Source of the DNA: Candidatus Latescibacterota bacterium
GTDB lineage: Bacteria > Latescibacterota > UBA2968 > UBA8231
DNA length: 64,000 nt
NCBI GenBank assembly: GCA_022819745.1
Contig: JAJEGS010000036.1
Location: forward strand, 124,001-188,000
Direction: 5' to 3'
Notes under the pieces: model-generated
Seen by the model: only the letters and a program-made list of their open reading frames with translations
The model's database searches: none
Told to the model about the DNA's origin: nothing
Made by a program: the position numbers and the translations under genes
Part shown: piece by piece, positions 42,906 to 51,481 of the stretch
Numbering within the stretch: the first letter of the stretch is position 1
Layout: each line of letters opens with the position of its first letter

Positions 42906-44812
42906 ACTGGGCTTTCGCGGCGCTGTTATTGCTGGCACTGGACGCCAGCGGCCAAGTCCGCACCTTCGCGCTCGGCGGGGTCGAGCACGATTGGGAAGGC
43001 GGCGGCGACGGCATGGACCCCGAATTCTTGTTCGGACCTCGGTACCGGCCGCAGGTGGATACGAGCAACGTGCTGGTGGGCGCGGTCGAGTTCGTTCACC
43101 GATCCGGTTCGATCAGCCCGCGCTTTTTCGCCGGCGAGGAAAACATCGCCTCCCTAGTGCTCGAAGGCCAAGGCTCGGTTAAAGTGCCCAACGCGGCGAC
43201 GAAGTACACTGATTTGCGCAAGGCCCAGCTCCGCGGCATCGTCAACGGCGATCACGCCATCGCCTTTGAGCGCAAACCCTCCCCCTTCAACCCAGTGGTT
43301 CCGGCCTTCGGAATCTGGATCATCCTCGACTTTGCCCAACAGATAGGCGTCCAGCGGGTGCGCTTCTATCCGCGCAACACCGTGGCCGCCACGCCACGCC
43401 AGCCCTACCAAGACGATTTCCTGCGCGCGTACGAACTGTGGGTCAACCCACAGCAGACCAGCCGCGTCGGTGGCGCGCCGGACATTTTAGTGATCCGCGA
43501 ATTGGAGAACGAGGACCCGGTGGTCGATGTGGCGGTCAAGCCCCAGTACGTGCGGCTGGTAAAGTTGCGTTCGCTGTCGGAGATGCCCTTTGAGATCGAC
43601 GAAATCGAGGTCTATGGCACGGGCTACATGAGCCGGGCGACCTATCAGACGGACCTGCTCGACCTAGGGGGGGCCGCCACCGTCGGCGAAGTGCGCTGGG
43701 TCGAGGAAGTGGTTGGCGAAGCGCCCTTTTCCCGCTTGACGGCGCGGGTGCGCACCGGGCTGGACGATACGCCGATCATCTATCGGCAGCGAGCCGAAGC
43801 CGAAGACCTGTTCGCACTGTCCACGGACGTCGAGGTAAGCGCCGCTGAGTACTGGTCGCTCGACCGCCGCAAGCGCTTGCCGCCGAAGGAAGACGCGGAA
43901 AACTGGAGTTCGTGGCAGCGCGTGCTGAACCGCGGCCTAGCAACAGCACCGGGACCGCGGCGCTTTATCCAGTTGCAACTTGCCTTTGAAGGCCGGCTGT
44001 TTGATACGCGCCTCGTCGATCGACTCGAATTCGACTACTTACATCCGCCGATTGCCGACACCCTCCGGGCTGAGGTCTTTCCGCGGCTGGCCGAGGCGGA
44101 AAAGCCGGCGACGTTCCACTACGCAGTGTTGCTGAGGGCGAACGGAGAAGTACACGGGTACGACGCATTGGTAGTTGATTCCAACGCGCCGGTGGCGAAT
44201 ATCCGCAATGTGCGCTTAGACGGGCAGGAGGTGGATTTCGCCGTAGAATACGCGCGCCAGGACGGCTTCCGGCTGAGTTTTGAGTTGGTACACACAGACA
44301 GGGCCGTGCTGGAATTCACCTATGACCTGCCAATTTTTCGCTTCGGCACCACGTTTTCCAGCCGCGCCTACAACAGCCGATTTCCAACGGTACCGCAGAG
44401 CGTCGCGCCGGGACAGGTCGTGGATTTTGGGCCAGCGGACCAGGACGAGCTTTCGGGGCTGGCCGTGGAAATCCCCAAACCGCAGATCGGCAAGCTGGTC
44501 GGCGAGATCGCGATCAACGCGCGAGTGTTCACGCCCAATGGGGACGGAGTCAACGACCAGTTTGAGATGTTTTTTAACCTGTTGCAGCTAGTCGAGCCAG
44601 CGCCGGTGGTACTGGACGTGTTCGACTTGGCGGGTCGGCGGCTGCACAGGGTGTTTGCGGAGGAGCGGGGGATCGGGCCAACGCGCTACCGTTGGGATGG
44701 CAGGACCGCGGATGGCAAGTTGTTGGCACCGGGGACCTATGTGTGGGTATTGCGGGTGCAGGCGGACGCGTTTGAGGAGCGTCATCTGGGGACTATGGGA
44801 GTGGCGTACTAA
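42902..44812 (+). CDS. Five-gene operon, protein D: discoidin-like surface protein with FTPNGDG tail
   Basis: A 636-residue exported protein; its ATG overlaps the stop of gene C (ATGA), and a signal peptide (MNWAFAALLLLALDASG) starts there. IVNGDHAIAFERKP, WIILDFAQQIGVQRVRFYP and FEIDEIEVYGTGYMSRATY form the discoidin-like part. The middle block has NWSSWQRVLNRG and RRFIQLQLAF, as in A and B. The tail starts VFTPNGDGVNDQFE with FDLAGRRLHRV and ends LGTMGVAY. Same architecture as A and B, so the three are clear paralogues. Cell-surface location via type IX-like export is likely but unproven. Confidence 0.75.
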   Translation: MNWAFAALLLLALDASGQVRTFALGGVEHDWEGGGDGMDPEFLFGPRYRPQVDTSNVLVGAVEFVHRSGSISPRFFAGEENIASLVLEGQGSVKVPNAATKYTDLRKAQLRGIVNGDHAIAFERKPSPFNPVVPAFGIWIILDFAQQIGVQRVRFYPRNTVAATPRQPYQDDFLRAYELWVNPQQTSRVGGAPDILVIRELENEDPVVDVAVKPQYVRLVKLRSLSEMPFEIDEIEVYGTGYMSRATYQTDLLDLGGAATVGEVRWVEEVVGEAPFSRLTARVRTGLDDTPIIYRQRAEAEDLFALSTDVEVSAAEYWSLDRRKRLPPKEDAENWSSWQRVLNRGLATAPGPRRFIQLQLAFEGRLFDTRLVDRLEFDYLHPPIADTLRAEVFPRLAEAEKPATFHYAVLLRANGEVHGYDALVVDSNAPVANIRNVRLDGQEVDFAVEYARQDGFRLSFELVHTDRAVLEFTYDLPIFRFGTTFSSRAYNSRFPTVPQSVAPGQVVDFGPADQDELSGLAVEIPKPQIGKLVGEIAINARVFTPNGDGVNDQFEMFFNLLQLVEPAPVVLDVFDLAGRRLHRVFAEERGIGPTRYRWDGRTADGKLLAPGTYVWVLRVQADAFEERHLGTMGVAY

Positions 44813-47490
44813 TGCTCGTTCTACCATTAAAAACGAGAGGGCCAGTGCTATTGATAAAATACATCCTGCTTGCCGCGCTTTTGGTTAATGCTGCCCAAGC
44901 CCAGGACTACGGTGCCCGCTTGGGTACGGTCCAGCGCGGTGGCCGGGTCAGCTACGAGCCTCAAGGCCCCGGCGTGCTTTTCGACGCGCTCGACCCCTCC
45001 ATCCGCAAGTGGTACGTGCCGCAGGAGCTCTACACCGAATTCCGTTGGAAACAGTGGGAATACTCCAACTATGCGCGCGAAAACTACCAGCGCTACGTCC
45101 CCACCGCGCGGGAGGGCAGTTATTTCTACGACGCCTATGGAAACTTCCTGACCCGGGGATGGCCGATCTACGACTGGCGGCAGGAAAATCCCCAGCCCTT
45201 CGGCAGTGCGGTGCAGAAGACCGGGTGGTTCGGCGGTTTCTTCAACAACCTTGTGGTCGCCTCCGACCACAAGGGGGAGTACCACTACGCCATCACCGTC
45301 GGCAACCGCATCCGCACCACCCTGACGCCGATGACGTTCTCCAAGCCAAACTTCAACGGCCTGCAGATCGACTACGCCTCCGACAAGTACCAAGCGACGC
45401 TGTTGATGTCGCGGATTTCGCAACCCGACGTGATCTCAAATGTCTTCGGGACGCAGTTCGAGCAGCGCACCAACGCTACCAACTTGTTTGGTGGCAGGGT
45501 GCAGGTCCAAGTCGGCGACTTCGTCAAGGTTGGGGGCACACTGGTCAACGCGCATCACTCGCAGACCCTGCGGCAGGCAGTCAACGGCGATATCTTCAAA
45601 GGGCAGCTAACCGAGGCGCTGAATTTCACGCCCGTGACGATGATCGAGCTGCGCATCCGCGACGATTCTCCCGAGGACGGCAAAGGAGGGGGAGCGCTTT
45701 TTGCCAGCGATCTGCTGGTGTACGATCTGGAGGGAAATGAGACGCGCGCCAGCGAGATCGGCTTCCGGCCGCTCATCGAGGGCGGCCTCCAGCGCCACGG
45801 TTTTTTGGCCACGGACGGGTTAGAAGAGATCTTGGTGCGCTACGACCTAGCCGACGCCGGCTACATCGGCGTTGACCCGACCGAGATTACCCGGATCGCA
45901 GTGGAACTGGTGGTGGCCAACGACTACCTGATTGAAGTCGCCTCTGACAACCAAGTCAACGCCGGCGACAATATCGTCTTCCTGCCAGTGGCCCGGGCAC
46001 GGGGCAATGTCCACGACGGTTCCAACCAGCGGGTGTTGGCCTTCGACTACGGGCTGCCGACAGCTAACCAGATCGCCGGCTTCACCTTCGAGTTGACCGA
46101 CCTAGGCGGGTTCGCCGGATACGCGGAGATCGACATCAATAGCCGCTACCGGCAGTTCCCCAATCCCAATCGCAAACAGCACCATGCCACCGGCGACGAG
46201 GCCCTAGCTTGGTTAGCCAACCTCTCCAACACGCCCTACCCGTTCTTCTTTTTCGCCGAGGCATTCAGCGTTGATCCGACGTACCAGACCTCAATGATAA
46301 CCGCCGAGAAGGAGGGCACGCTCGACTACGGCAACAACTTTGCGCTCTACGAGTTCGTCGATGACAACGACGATCAGGATCGCCGTCCCGACTGGCGGCG
46401 CAAGGGCTGGGGACCGGGGGACCCCGATGTCTTTCCCGGATGGGACGAGAACAACGACTTTATTTCCGATTTCAACCAAAACGACAACGACTTCAGACCG
46501 GACTTTATCCCCGACTACGAGGAACCCTTTCTGCGCTTCTACTCGGACCGGCCCGAATTCCTCTACGGGATTGACATGAACCACAACGGCACCATCGATC
46601 GCTTTGAAAACGACGAGGAGGCCGATCTACCCTACCGCCGCGACCGGGAGGGCTACAACGTCTTTGTCGGTGCCCATCTGCTGCCGGGTGCGCGGCTGAT
46701 GTTGGGCAGGACGGACATACATCGCCTAGCGGCTGCGGAGCGCAGCGAGGCCCTCTATGGAGTGTTGACGTTCGACCGCGACTTCAACCGCTGGGGTCGG
46801 GTGCGGCTCTTCCAAGATTTGCGCAAAGTGCGGGACAATATCGCCGACCCCGTCCTCCAGTGGAGGCAGCGGCCCAATACGCGGGGGGCGCTATACGGAG
46901 TGGATGATCCCTTCGCAGCGCGCAATACCGTCCTGAACACGTCGTGGTTTGGCTGGGAGCAGCGGCCTTTTGCGGGGTTGCGTCTGGAGCACAAGGCCAA
47001 GTGGCAGTTCTACCGCCAACTAGACGATCGGATCGATCTGGAGTTGAGGGGTTTGCGCGAGACAGCCTCGTTTTTGGGCGTAATCAACAAGGCGGAGTAC
47101 CGCTTGAGCGCGGGGGGGTACACCTTGATGCCGCGTTGGAAGAGCGAATTCTCGCGCCGCCGGCCCGTGCTTGCGGGGACGCCAGCGCGCCTAGAACTCG
47201 ACGAACTGCTGATGCTGGTATTCCGCTTCCCACTGCTGCGCCGAAGCACTGTCGCGGTTGGCGTGGAATACGAGATTTTTGCGCAGTTGCAAAATCCCAC
47301 GCCACCCGGTGCAGAGGATAGCTTTCGCGGGCTGACCACCACGGCACAACTGATCAATTTCTCGGATTACCTAGGCTACCGGTTGACTACGACCTTGGGC
47401 TTTGAGCTAACGCGGACCAACTTTGAGGGTCGGCGGAGCGAATTGACGACGCGGAGCTTTATCACGATTTACTCGGGAGTCGAGCGGTAG
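44812..47490 (+). CDS. Five-gene operon, protein E: large secreted protein with EF-hand loop, probable outer-membrane beta-barrel
   Basis: An 892-residue paralogue of protein C. ATG overlaps the upstream stop (TAATG). Signal segment LIKYILLAALLVNAAQA. Shared blocks: RKWYVPQELYTEFRWKQWEY, FYDAYGNFLTRGWPIYDW, FDYGLPTANQIAG, YEFVDDNDDQDRRPDW, DENNDFISDFNQNDNDF, and the EF-hand loop DMNHNGTIDRFE. The C-terminal 300 residues are rich in alternating aromatic/charged strands and end FITIYSGVER, consistent with an outer-membrane barrel. It closes the operon, 28 bases before a strong terminator. Proteins C and E may anchor or display A, B and D (inference). Confidence 0.7.
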   Translation: MLVLPLKTRGPVLLIKYILLAALLVNAAQAQDYGARLGTVQRGGRVSYEPQGPGVLFDALDPSIRKWYVPQELYTEFRWKQWEYSNYARENYQRYVPTAREGSYFYDAYGNFLTRGWPIYDWRQENPQPFGSAVQKTGWFGGFFNNLVVASDHKGEYHYAITVGNRIRTTLTPMTFSKPNFNGLQIDYASDKYQATLLMSRISQPDVISNVFGTQFEQRTNATNLFGGRVQVQVGDFVKVGGTLVNAHHSQTLRQAVNGDIFKGQLTEALNFTPVTMIELRIRDDSPEDGKGGGALFASDLLVYDLEGNETRASEIGFRPLIEGGLQRHGFLATDGLEEILVRYDLADAGYIGVDPTEITRIAVELVVANDYLIEVASDNQVNAGDNIVFLPVARARGNVHDGSNQRVLAFDYGLPTANQIAGFTFELTDLGGFAGYAEIDINSRYRQFPNPNRKQHHATGDEALAWLANLSNTPYPFFFFAEAFSVDPTYQTSMITAEKEGTLDYGNNFALYEFVDDNDDQDRRPDWRRKGWGPGDPDVFPGWDENNDFISDFNQNDNDFRPDFIPDYEEPFLRFYSDRPEFLYGIDMNHNGTIDRFENDEEADLPYRRDREGYNVFVGAHLLPGARLMLGRTDIHRLAAAERSEALYGVLTFDRDFNRWGRVRLFQDLRKVRDNIADPVLQWRQRPNTRGALYGVDDPFAARNTVLNTSWFGWEQRPFAGLRLEHKAKWQFYRQLDDRIDLELRGLRETASFLGVINKAEYRLSAGGYTLMPRWKSEFSRRRPVLAGTPARLELDELLMLVFRFPLLRRSTVAVGVEYEIFAQLQNPTPPGAEDSFRGLTTTAQLINFSDYLGYRLTTTLGFELTRTNFEGRRSELTTRSFITIYSGVER

Positions 47491-47518
47491 CGAACATGCC
47501 GCAAAAGCTATGTGCGCG

Positions 47519-47547
47519 ACCGCCTAGGCGACTAGGCGGTTTTTTTG
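47519..47547 (+). terminator. Rho-independent terminator of the five-gene operon
   Basis: Stem ACCGCCTAG/CTAGGCGGT with loop GCGA, followed by eight T. It lies 28 bases after the stop of protein E. Confidence 0.92.
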
Positions 47548-47553
47548 TTTTTG

Positions 47554-47694
47554 CGGTTCACATAGTCGCGCCTTGTGGGTCATATAGGACAAACGCGCTA
47601 CCGGCCGGAGCAACAACCCGCACTCTTCCGCAAAGGAGGACATCATGCAACCCTTAGCCATTCGCATCCTATGTGTCGCTCTGATCGCCGTCTA
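47554..47694 (+). repeat. Promoter/leader segment, copy 1
   Basis: This segment, covering upstream DNA, ribosome-binding site (CAAAGGAGG) and the first 16 or so codons of the secreted-protein gene, is repeated at 49067-49195 in front of the ECF sigma gene. The most conserved part is CGGTTCACATAGTCGCGC, then TTGTGG and TCATATAGGACAAA. It probably contains a promoter; I cannot assign -35/-10 boxes with confidence. Confidence 0.8.
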
Positions 47695-48451
47695 TGGCGT
47701 ATCCAGCGCAGCCGCAGTCGAAACCAAGTATCCGCACGGCGGCTTTGATCCCCGTCTCGACAAACTCCAAGGCTTGCTTGACTATGTCCACACTGTGGAG
47801 AAAATCAAAGTCAAAGCTGGCCCTAAGTTGTGGAAGGCCATTGAGTCCATTCCCGTCGCCACGGACATTTCCATCACTCCCGAGCAAGAAGCCGACCTGC
47901 GCGACTGGCTCTACGACTTTTTGGTCGCCTTCTCCGTCTCCGGTAATGACAGCATCGCTGCCGAGTTTTACCTCCGCGAGGGCATCAACAACCCCACGGC
48001 CTTGCAGCACATGAAAAAGACCCTAGAGAACTGGGGAATTCCCAAAGGGGACACGCCCTTTGAGCTCTTCCAAGCCATGCACCGCGCTGTACTCGACTAC
48101 CAGGGCTGTGAATACCGCTTTGGCAATGCCTTCTTGCGCCACAGCACATTTAAGGTATTCGAGATGCAAGATCGGTACGAGAGCTATCGTGCTTACCCAA
48201 GGGACGCCGCCAAGGCCAAGTTCAAATTGCAGAAAGAGGTTCAAGGGGCGCTGCGAGCTGGCGAGAAGCGGATCTTTACCGACATCGCGTTTGTCGCCGA
48301 AGAGCCTGCGGAGTTCGCCGGATCTAAAAGCCCGATCTGCACTCCCTTCTTCTGTCGCCTGGTTTGGGATCCAGAGCGGGCGATGTGGCGCTTTGTAGAG
48401 GTCGTCTATAACTCCAAGCAGCCGAATTCTTTTCTATTTTCGGCCATATAA
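47645..48451 (+). CDS. Secreted protein of unknown function
   Basis: A 268-residue protein with a signal peptide (MQPLAIRILCVALIAVYG, cleavage after SSAAA) and a strong ribosome-binding site, AAAGGAGG. The mature part is mostly helical with three cysteines (DYQGCEYRF; SPICTPFFCRL), which could form a disulfide. I do not recognise a family. It lies after the operon terminator, with its own leader segment that is duplicated upstream of the sigma gene, hinting at shared regulation with that regulator. Confidence 0.75.
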   Translation: MQPLAIRILCVALIAVYGVSSAAAVETKYPHGGFDPRLDKLQGLLDYVHTVEKIKVKAGPKLWKAIESIPVATDISITPEQEADLRDWLYDFLVAFSVSGNDSIAAEFYLREGINNPTALQHMKKTLENWGIPKGDTPFELFQAMHRAVLDYQGCEYRFGNAFLRHSTFKVFEMQDRYESYRAYPRDAAKAKFKLQKEVQGALRAGEKRIFTDIAFVAEEPAEFAGSKSPICTPFFCRLVWDPERAMWRFVEVVYNSKQPNSFLFSAI

Positions 48452-48505
48452 TCGGAATTGCTCGACTGGTTCATCCGACAACTCACAACCCGAAGGAGGA
48501 CGATC

Positions 48506-48974
48506 ATGAAGGCTATCGTTTTGCTACTTGCACTGGCGTCCGCCACTTTCGCAGATGCATACACGCCCGTTGACTGGCTCGAAGTAACGGAAGATCCAGA
48601 AGTCGGGCTCCACAGCACTGAAGATGGAGGGTACAAAGTGAGGGTGGGCTCTTACGCCCTTACAGGGGACTCAGGGTGCTTCGCGGGAGGCTTCACCATC
48701 AACGACGCGAGGTATTCTATCCGCACGACCAAGTGGCAGATGGGATTCCGCATGGAGCGACGTGTCGGGAACAGAGCACACCAACGGCGGAGTTTGCGGC
48801 CTGACCTCGGACATGCCACTGCCACCGGGTGAGTACCGGGTGGTGGCGGAGGTCGCAGTTGACGGCGTAATGGGGAAATACGCGAGTCGGAATACCATAA
48901 TAGTAGCTAGCCATCCTGAGACCGCGGTCGAGGCCGTCACTTGGGGAGCGCTCAAATCGAGAACGACGCGCTGA
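48506..48974 (+). pseudogene. Small secreted protein gene with a frameshift
   Basis: ATG at 48506 follows AAGGAGG and encodes a signal peptide (MKAIVLLLALASATFADA), then GSYALTGDSGCFAGGFTIND. That frame runs into unlike sequence and stops at 48832. A second frame, open to 48974, continues plausibly with SGTEHTNGGVCGLTSDMP and PPGEYRVVAEVAVDG. A one-base shift between about 48700 and 48760 would join them into a protein of about 155 residues with one Cys in each half. It could be a real pseudogene, a sequencing error or, less likely, programmed frameshifting. Family unknown. Confidence 0.6.
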
Positions 48975-48993
48975 CCTAGCAGCGACTTTTATC

Positions 48994-49030
48994 AACGCCG
49001 GCACCCTTGTGGAAAAGGGTGCCGGCGTTT
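48994..49030 (+). terminator. Strong GC-rich hairpin, probable terminator
   Basis: A perfect 15-bp stem, AACGCCGGCACCCTT/AAGGGTGCCGGCGTT, with a 6-base loop, 20 bases after the frameshifted gene. Only three T follow directly, with a longer T-run at 49052-49059. Confidence 0.7.
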
Positions 49031-49066
49031 ACTCGCGATCGTGCGAGGAGATTTTTTTTATTTTCA

Positions 49067-49195
49067 CGGTTCACATAGTCGCGCTTTGTGGATCATATAG
49101 GACAAATCGCTACCGGCCAACCCGCCCTCTTTCGCAAAGGAGGGGTTCATGCAATCCTTAACCATTCGCCTCCTGTACGTCGCCCTAATCGACAT
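49067..49195 (+). repeat. Promoter/leader segment, copy 2, upstream of the sigma gene
   Basis: Near-copy of 47554-47694 with a short internal deletion. It keeps the upstream block, CAAAGGAGG and an ATG followed by codons for MQSLTIRLLYVALIDI, matching MQPLAIRILCVALIAV of the secreted protein. Confidence 0.8.
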
Positions 49196-49235
49196 CCTTA
49201 CAGAGAGGAAGTTTTGCGCCGACCAGCCGACATAA
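49149..49235 (+). other. 28-codon leader frame overlapping the sigma factor start
   Basis: ATG with a strong ribosome-binding site opens a frame encoding a truncated signal-peptide-like sequence and ends with TAA at 49233-49235, 22 bases inside the sigma gene, in another frame. It derives from the duplicated leader. It could be a non-functional remnant, or could couple translation to the sigma gene. Confidence 0.4.
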
Positions 49236-49714
49236 GCGCCGAAGCCGTAGAGCACTACGGACGCTTAGTGCTCAAAGTGGCCTATAAGATCGTCGCCAAT
49301 GCCGACGAAGCGCAGGAGGTCTTTCAGGAAACCTTCCTGCGCTTCCACGCTGCCTGTGTGCGCGGCGAGATCATCGCCCATCCCAAGGCATGGCTTTGCC
49401 GGGTGGCGACCAACGCGGCCTTCAAAATCCGGCGGTATCAACATCGGGCGCTGCTTTGCGAAGATGAAGATATCGCAGTAGAAACCGATGCCGATAAAGA
49501 AGCCGAACACCGCTTGCTCATGAACCGAGTGCGCGACTTAGCCGCTGAATTGCCCGAGCGCCAGCGCACCGTCTTCGCCCTGCGCAACTTCGAGGGCTGG
49601 CCCTTTGCCGAAATCGCCGCGCGACTGGGATGCAGCGAGGAGTCAGCCAGAGCCAGCGAGTACAAAGCACTTAAAAAGATCCGCGCCCACTTGGGTGCTG
49701 GCTGCAAGGACTAA
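49214..49714 (+). CDS. ECF-family RNA polymerase sigma factor
   Basis: A 166-residue sigma-70-family protein with only regions 2 and 4. Region 2: YKIVANADEAQEVFQETFLRFH and HPKAWLCRVATNAAFKIRR. Region 4: LPERQRTVFALRNFEGWPFAEIAARLGCSEESARASEYKALKKIR, with the helix-turn-helix. TTG at 49214 follows AGAGAGG and starts the homologous part; a longer frame from 49088 would translate the duplicated leader and is unlikely. It lies five bases before an anti-sigma-like gene. Its target promoters are unknown, but the repeated segment at 47554 and 49067 is a candidate. Confidence 0.9.
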   Translation: MRRPADISAEAVEHYGRLVLKVAYKIVANADEAQEVFQETFLRFHAACVRGEIIAHPKAWLCRVATNAAFKIRRYQHRALLCEDEDIAVETDADKEAEHRLLMNRVRDLAAELPERQRTVFALRNFEGWPFAEIAARLGCSEESARASEYKALKKIRAHLGAGCKD

Positions 49715-49719
49715 GCACC

Positions 49720-51477
49720 ATGGACAGAGCCGAATTTGAAAGCAAACTGAGCGACTACGTGCGCGGCGAGCTATCGGCTGCGGAAGCGCGACAGATCGAG
49801 ACCTATCTGACCGAGCATCCAGAAGCGGCCGACGACTTGGAGGCCGTGCGTACCGTGCTGGGGCTAAGTGCTGACATTGGCACTGCCGAGCCATCGGACG
49901 CGCTTTTTGCGGCGGCACGAACCAACGCGCTGGAGGCAATCCGCGCAGAGGAGAAGGACGAGCGCAAAACGCAGCTCGCGGCATTTTGGCAGCGGCTACC
50001 GCGGCCAGTGTACCTGTCAGGGCTAGCCGCCATGCTAGCTGGGGTCGTGTTTGGGGTGCTGTGGCAAGGGAGCACTTCGGCGTGGGCGGAAGTGGTAGCC
50101 GAGGTGCGTAAGCTGCACTCCGTGCGCGTGGAGGGCTGGTTTCGCGGGGAAAAGGGAGAACAGGTGCCAGTGCAGCAATGGATCAAGGCACCGCACTTTT
50201 TCCGCTCTGAAGTAGGTACCGGCGCGGCGCGGCGCGAGGCCGTGGTAAACGACGCCAAAATGCGGGTTTACATGGACGGCGTCTGGTATGGGGAAGACCG
50301 GGCCGCGGAAAGCGCGTGGTCCATAGATAGGGTCGCCGAGCAACTGGCCCTGCCCGGGAGCGAACAACTAGAGTCTTGGAGCTACCAGATTGAGCGCGAG
50401 GATCGGGCCCCGACGATACTTTTTTCGATCTGGCGGCGTTCCTCCCTGGGTATTAAGACCCCGTCGGATATCCTGTATGAAGTCGAGGTAGATGCCCAGA
50501 CGCGGTTGCCGAGCCACGCTCGCGTTTATCTCGATGTGGGTCAAGAAGATTGGGAACTGGTTAGTGAATTGAATTATCTGGATTACAATACCCCGCTGGC
50601 GGACGAGCTTTTCATGGTCGCCGCCGATGCGGTTCCGTCCTTTACCGACTCAGTGCGGTCCGCCTTGCCGTTTGAGCAAATCCTAGACCCCTTTGTGCCT
50701 TGGCAGCAGGCGATCTACATGCCGCTGGACGGCATGGACATCATCGTCCATCCTCCTTCGGATGACCCAAGCAAGGGCTTTGAGGGCCAGGCTTCTTCTA
50801 CAGTAGGCTCGATCACGCGCCACGAATTTCACCGCACTCCGCTGGCCGAGATCGTGCGGGTCATTGGGAAAATGCCGGTGGAACCCCGCATCGAGCAGAC
50901 GATCCCGAGCCTAAGATCGGAGATCATACGGGTCCTTTGGAAAGAGCCGATGGCGACCCCAGAGGAGAAACTGGCCAAGCAGCGATACTCCGTGCGGATT
51001 GCCTATAGCCATAGCCTAACCTCCACCGAGCGCGTCCAACGCCTCGGCCACCGCTTTGGCTTTGTCGCTGAGGTGGAAGAGCGGCAGGGGCCTAGGACGC
51101 GCTGGATTTTCACCCAAGACGGTTCCGAGTTTCCAACGAACCCGCAAGCGGGAGGCGCTCGGACCAATGGGGACAACTACTACGCTACGGGGCATCCGCT
51201 CGGGTTTGCGATCCGGGGTATGCTCGAAAACGCCGCGCTCAACGACCTCGTCAAAGGCTACGACCAAGACCTCGACGAAATCGAGTTGCAATGGGATGGC
51301 GCGGCAGCAGACAATCCCTTTGAGCGCCCAGTAGATATCGCCATCGATTTCGCCGACGGCTGGGACGTGGCTCTCGATTACTTGCGCGAGCAATTCGGGG
51401 TGGAAATGGAGCGCATATCCGAGCCGATTACCTACGAGGTATTGGTGCTGCGTCCGCCCAGCGAAAGCGCAAAGTAA
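49720..51477 (+). CDS. Anti-sigma factor-like membrane protein with RseB/LolA-like periplasmic domain
   Basis: A 585-residue single-pass protein. Residues 1-50 (DYVRGELSAAEARQIETYL...HPEAADDLEAV) look like the anti-sigma domain, but the Cys pair of the zinc-binding HxxxCxxC motif is absent. A membrane helix (about 93-113) follows, then a domain (about 120-310) with FRGEKGEQ, RSEVGTGAARREAV and VDAQTRLP, as in outer-membrane lipoprotein-sorting/RseB-type folds. The C-terminal 250 residues are unassigned. With the adjacent sigma gene this is a membrane signalling pair, probably sensing envelope state (inference). Confidence 0.7.
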   Translation: MDRAEFESKLSDYVRGELSAAEARQIETYLTEHPEAADDLEAVRTVLGLSADIGTAEPSDALFAAARTNALEAIRAEEKDERKTQLAAFWQRLPRPVYLSGLAAMLAGVVFGVLWQGSTSAWAEVVAEVRKLHSVRVEGWFRGEKGEQVPVQQWIKAPHFFRSEVGTGAARREAVVNDAKMRVYMDGVWYGEDRAAESAWSIDRVAEQLALPGSEQLESWSYQIEREDRAPTILFSIWRRSSLGIKTPSDILYEVEVDAQTRLPSHARVYLDVGQEDWELVSELNYLDYNTPLADELFMVAADAVPSFTDSVRSALPFEQILDPFVPWQQAIYMPLDGMDIIVHPPSDDPSKGFEGQASSTVGSITRHEFHRTPLAEIVRVIGKMPVEPRIEQTIPSLRSEIIRVLWKEPMATPEEKLAKQRYSVRIAYSHSLTSTERVQRLGHRFGFVAEVEERQGPRTRWIFTQDGSEFPTNPQAGGARTNGDNYYATGHPLGFAIRGMLENAALNDLVKGYDQDLDEIELQWDGAAADNPFERPVDIAIDFADGWDVALDYLREQFGVEMERISEPITYEVLVLRPPSESAK

Positions 51478-51481
51478 GCGT

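Noticed and set aside
49088..49213. Longer N-terminus for the ECF sigma factor
   Set aside because: This part translates the duplicated promoter/leader segment in the wrong frame; the TTG at 49214 has a ribosome-binding site and starts the conserved region.
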